From contig NZ_SMKA01000011.1 of NCBI RefSeq assembly GCF_004348455.1, positions 1 through 64,000 on the forward strand: a stretch of DNA of 64,000 bases, given 5' to 3'. Numbering within the stretch: the stretch's first letter is position 1; each line of letters opens with the position of its first letter. Made by a program: the position numbers and the translations under genes. This DNA comes from Kribbella albertanoniae. Lineage in GTDB: Bacteria > Actinomycetota > Actinomycetes > Propionibacteriales > Kribbellaceae. Of the stretch, positions 63,012-64,000 are shown one piece after another. Under the pieces are notes generated by a model. That model worked only from the letters and a program-made list of their open reading frames with translations, searched no databases and was not told the DNA's origin.

Positions 63012-63955
63012 GTAGCCCCCACGACATCAGTCGCGAAGGAACCGGGCGGCGGAGTCACGCCGTTCTCACGGCACCAATCGCCTGGCGGCCGCTGCGTCGG
63101 ACGCAGTACGCCGCTGCTCGGCAACTGCTGGATCGGAATCGGCGGTAGCGGCGGCAGCTCCTGGTCGGCCTCGCGGGCCAGCTCGTCGGCGTCCTTCTCC
63201 TCGGACATGCCGATCGGGCCGACGCGCTGTGCGTTCAGGAACTGGCGGACCACCGGCTCCTCGCTGGACAGCAACATCTCCCGCTGCCCGAACATGGCCA
63301 GGTGCCGGTGATACAGCAGGCCGATGTTGTCCGGGACCGTGCGCGCGGTGTTGATGTCGTGGGTGACGATCAGGCAGGTCGCCTGGGTCATCTCGTTCAG
63401 ATCGATGATCAGCTGGTTCAGGAACGCCGTCCGGACCGGGTCCAGGCCGGAGTCGGGCTCGTCGAACAGCAGGATCTCCGGCTCCAGCACCAGCGCCCGG
63501 GCCAGCCCGGCACGCTTCCGCATACCGCCCGAGATCTCGCCGGGGAGCTTGCGCTCGGCACCGACCAGACCGACCATCTCCATCTTCTCCATCACGATGG
63601 AGCGGATCTCGGCCTCGGACTTCTTGGTGTGCTCACGCAGCGGGAAGGCGACGTTGTCGTACAGGTTCATCGAGCCGAACATCGCGCCGTCCTGGAACAG
63701 CACCCCGAACAGTTTGCGGATCTCGTAGAGGTCCCGCTCGCTGCAGGTGGCGATATCGGTGCCCTCGATGTGCACGTGACCGCGGTCCGGCTTGAGCAGA
63801 CCGATCAGGGTCTTCAGGAATACGGACTTCCCGGTACCGGAAGGGCCCAGCATCACGCAGATCTCACCGGCCGGCAGGGTCAGGGACACATCGCCCCAGA
63901 TCAGCTGGCTACCAAAGGATTTGGTGAGACCTTCGACGCGGACTTCTACGCCCAC
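63008..63955 (-). CDS. Mce transporter ATPase (MceG/Mkl/MlaF type)
   Basis: The 315-residue ABC ATPase has Walker A GPSGTGKS (37-44), a Q-loop LFQDGAMFG, signature SGGMRKRAGLARAL and Walker B LLFDEPDSGLDP, all MlaF/Mkl hallmarks. The last 70 residues are a Pro-rich tail (ELPPLPPIPIQQLPSSG) also known from mycobacterial MceG. The GTG at 63955 follows a GAGGAGG. In mycobacteria a single MceG serves all mce operons; here it leads its own operon. The 45 nt before it hold no recognisable promoter in view. Confidence 0.92.
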   Translation of the reverse strand: MGVEVRVEGLTKSFGSQLIWGDVSLTLPAGEICVMLGPSGTGKSVFLKTLIGLLKPDRGHVHIEGTDIATCSERDLYEIRKLFGVLFQDGAMFGSMNLYDNVAFPLREHTKKSEAEIRSIVMEKMEMVGLVGAERKLPGEISGGMRKRAGLARALVLEPEILLFDEPDSGLDPVRTAFLNQLIIDLNEMTQATCLIVTHDINTARTVPDNIGLLYHRHLAMFGQREMLLSSEEPVVRQFLNAQRVGPIGMSEEKDADELAREADQELPPLPPIPIQQLPSSGVLRPTQRPPGDWCRENGVTPPPGSFATDVVGAT

Positions 63956-64000
63956 CGGTCCTCCTCACGGGATCGTCACTGCGCCCCGAACCGACGAGTA

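Overview
The window is about 64 kb of high-GC DNA from an actinomycete. The ribosomal-protein order, the Mce transport operon with YrbE-type permeases, the Mce-associated proteins, the SigE-type ECF sigma factor and the frequent GTG/TTG starts and 4-nt overlaps all fit Actinobacteria. A Kribbella-like or Nocardioidaceae-like member of the Propionibacteriales is my inference, not something the sequence proves. The first 57 bases are not genomic: they match an Illumina Nextera i5 adapter (P5 end, 8-nt index, transposase mosaic end), so this is an untrimmed contig end and real sequence starts near base 58.

Left part (58-6955): an ArsR-type regulator next to a membrane nitrilase of the apolipoprotein N-acyltransferase type; a secreted alginate-lyase-like protein translationally coupled to a proline-iminopeptidase-like hydrolase; then a divergent ilvY-ilvC pair whose ketol-acid reductoisomerase is the long class II form and reads like the plant chloroplast enzyme. 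Two LysR-type boxes sit between the two genes.

Middle-left (7007-21157): glmM, rpsI and rplM on the minus strand, back to back with a strong gltA (citrate synthase) promoter. A block of accessory genes follows: SnoaL-like protein, TetR regulator, GH18-like secreted protein, membrane protein, ABC-F ATPase, putative anti-sigma partner, ECF sigma factor and methyltransferase. Then come truA, rplQ and rpoA. The accessory block separates truA from rplM, which are neighbours in many actinobacteria. The L17 protein carries an unusual C-terminal extra domain.

Core translation region (21259-43080, minus strand): rpsD, rpsK, rpsM, rpmJ, infA; an insertion holding an imine-reductase-like gene and two membrane-protein genes; map, adk, secY; the complete spc and S10 operons; then tuf, fusA, rpsG and rpsL. 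The S10 and str operon leaders share an identical 24-nt element.

Right part (43490-63955, minus strand): a hydrolase-SnoaL fusion gene, rpoC, rpoB and a complete mce operon (ATPase, two YrbE permeases, MceA-F, two Mce-associated proteins) directly upstream of rpoB. RpoB has non-standard residues in the rifampicin pocket, including Asn in place of the canonical Ser531 (E. coli numbering). Two copies of a roughly 100-bp element occupy the only two loose gene junctions inside the MceA-F stretch of the operon, and one copy supplies the likely start codon of MceE. No tRNA, rRNA, CRISPR array or insertion sequence was seen.
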